From: Nephromyces sp. MM_2019
Lineage: Eukaryota; Apicomplexa; Aconoidasida; Nephromycida
Assembly (NCBI GenBank): GCA_015657535.1
Contig: JADHZB010000484.1
Coordinates: forward strand, 1-22,612
DNA length: 22,612 bases
Direction of reading: 5' to 3'
Positions 21,750 through 22,612 of this stretch are shown here, piece by piece (the first letter of the stretch is position 1; each line of letters starts with the position of its first letter). Under the pieces are notes generated by a model, which saw only the letters and a program-made list of their open reading frames with translations, was not told the DNA's origin and searched no databases. The translations under genes were made by a program, and so were the position numbers.

Positions 21750-22133
21750 TTATCGACAAAATTTATCTGTTTTATATTTGGCCCGTATATTAAGACGATC
21801 TTCAGCGCTAAGTGTTTTATTTTGTTTTTCAACGACTGTAGCGTACCCCCACATACCCTTTTTCTTACGAATTGTTACCAAATTTTCACCCCCACTTGTG
21901 TGTATTTTTTTGTGTGTGTGTGTGTCTGTATTATCTGTTAAATTAGCCTTTGAAAGAGGTCTAATATGATACACACATTTTGATAATACATCCACACTAA
22001 AGGGCTCATTGAGTATAATTGTACGTTGTGTAAGTACACCCTCAACTTTACGTTCTTCCTCTACAAGGCTAATGGGATGTTGTAATATAATATGATCATT
22101 TACACACACCTCATCTTGAAATTCTGTTTCAAA

Positions 22134-22164
<31 letters not shown>

Positions 22165-22306
22165 TAGGTGTGTGAGTGTGTGTATGTATATATAAAAGGT
22201 GTGTGTGTGTGTATATATGTAAAAGGTGTGTGTGTGTGTATATATGTAAAAGGTGTGTGTGTGTGTGTATATATAAAAGGTGTGTGTGTGTGTGTATATA
22301 TATAAG

Positions 22307-22339
<33 letters not shown>

Positions 22340-22341
22340 AG

Positions 22342-22372
<31 letters not shown>

Positions 22373-22612
22373 AGGTGTGTGTGTGTGTGTATATATGAGG
22401 TGTGTGTGTGTGTGTGTATGTAAGTTGTGTGTGTGTGTGTGTATATAAGGTGTGTGTGTGTGTGTGTATATAAGGTGTGTGTGTGTGTGTGTGTATATAT
22501 ATATGTAACATACCCTTGTATAGTTTTACCCGATGTGACAATTCGCCCCTTCCCCAAAATTTTTGAAATTTCCGTCGAATTTTCAAAAATTTTTTTTTTT
22601 TTTTTTTTTTTT
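21750..22612 (-). CDS. Unrecognised protein, 3' two exons of a gene running off the window
   Basis: Exons 22612-22514 (partial) and 22134-21750; intron 379 bases, donor GTATGT, acceptor ACACAG. The junction restores a Gly codon (GG+A). The visible part, from ENSTEISKIL on, is about 150 aa. It starts with GKGRIVTSGKTIQGFETEFQ, then a Val/Ile-rich stretch to about residue 80, a low-complexity insert with DTHTHKKIHTSG, and a basic end with KKKGMWGY and a final CR. The G-x-G-x-I-x-T-S-G-x(4)-G-x-x-T-x-F pattern followed by alternating hydrophobic residues suggests a small beta-sheet domain, a pattern I associate with structural and phage-like proteins, but I do not assign a family. At the window edge the frame runs into 23 A residues on the sense strand: either a Lys run, an intron, or a contig end. 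Confidence 0.7.
22137..22500. repeat. (GT)n-(TA)n-AAG minisatellite filling an intron
   Basis: Following a pure TA run (22141-22164), about a dozen units of 27-40 bases each consist of AAGGTGTGTGTGTGTG then TATATA. Unit length varies through the GT and TA run lengths. In the sense (minus) direction the intron is CA-rich. Almost the whole intron is repeat, leaving only splice sites as unique sequence. Confidence 0.9.

Noticed and set aside
21407..21793. Plus-strand 128-aa His-Thr frame
   Set aside because: It is a CA array in the convergent intergenic region that overlaps the end of the minus-strand gene in antisense.
22129..22586. Two overlapping 140-aa His/Thr/Tyr frames
   Set aside because: They are the minisatellite intron read through; only the first 25 or so codons in one frame belong to a real exon.
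1..22612. Telomeric repeats, tRNA or rRNA genes
   Set aside because: No run of TTTAGGG-type units, no tRNA B-box with cloverleaf, and no rRNA-like conserved blocks were seen on either strand.

Overview
The window looks like nuclear DNA of an apicomplexan parasite. The strongest evidence is a CDPK7-type kinase (N-terminal EF-hands, a PH domain, then a C-terminal kinase), an architecture typical of Apicomplexa. The very AT-rich background, the many GT-AG introns and a protein with an apparent bipartite apicoplast leader agree with this. Genus is not resolved; a piroplasm- or haemosporidian-like organism is possible. Introns and intergenic DNA are packed with TG/CA and TA microsatellites, most densely after about 11 kb.

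Layout. 1188-4998 (-): three-exon CDPK7-like kinase, 1143 aa. 831-1040 (-): small doubtful ORF. About 6760-8401 (+): candidate gene of very small exons, real boundaries uncertain. 10743-12160 (-): three-exon hypothetical protein, 269 aa, with a G-rich island just upstream of its start. 13844-17406 (-): eleven-exon gene, about 311 aa, with a signal-plus-transit leader and about five NUMOD3-like modules and no visible nuclease domain. 19334-20712 (+): two-exon ELOF1/Elf1 transcription elongation factor with a long acidic tail rich in His-Thr. 21750-22612 (-): last two exons of an unrecognised gene that runs off the window. The rest is AT-rich intergenic DNA and tandem repeats.

The genes are unrelated housekeeping or signalling genes, not an operon or a single pathway. 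The shared theme is microsatellite invasion. Introns carry TG or CA tracts on either strand, while exons show them almost only as sense-strand ACAC, read as His/Thr. The most interesting object is the NUMOD3 gene: homing-endonuclease-type DNA-binding modules apparently recruited into a plastid-targeted nuclear protein, with nearly every exon boundary in phase 0. All exon models come from reading splice sites and phase by eye, with no transcript or database support.
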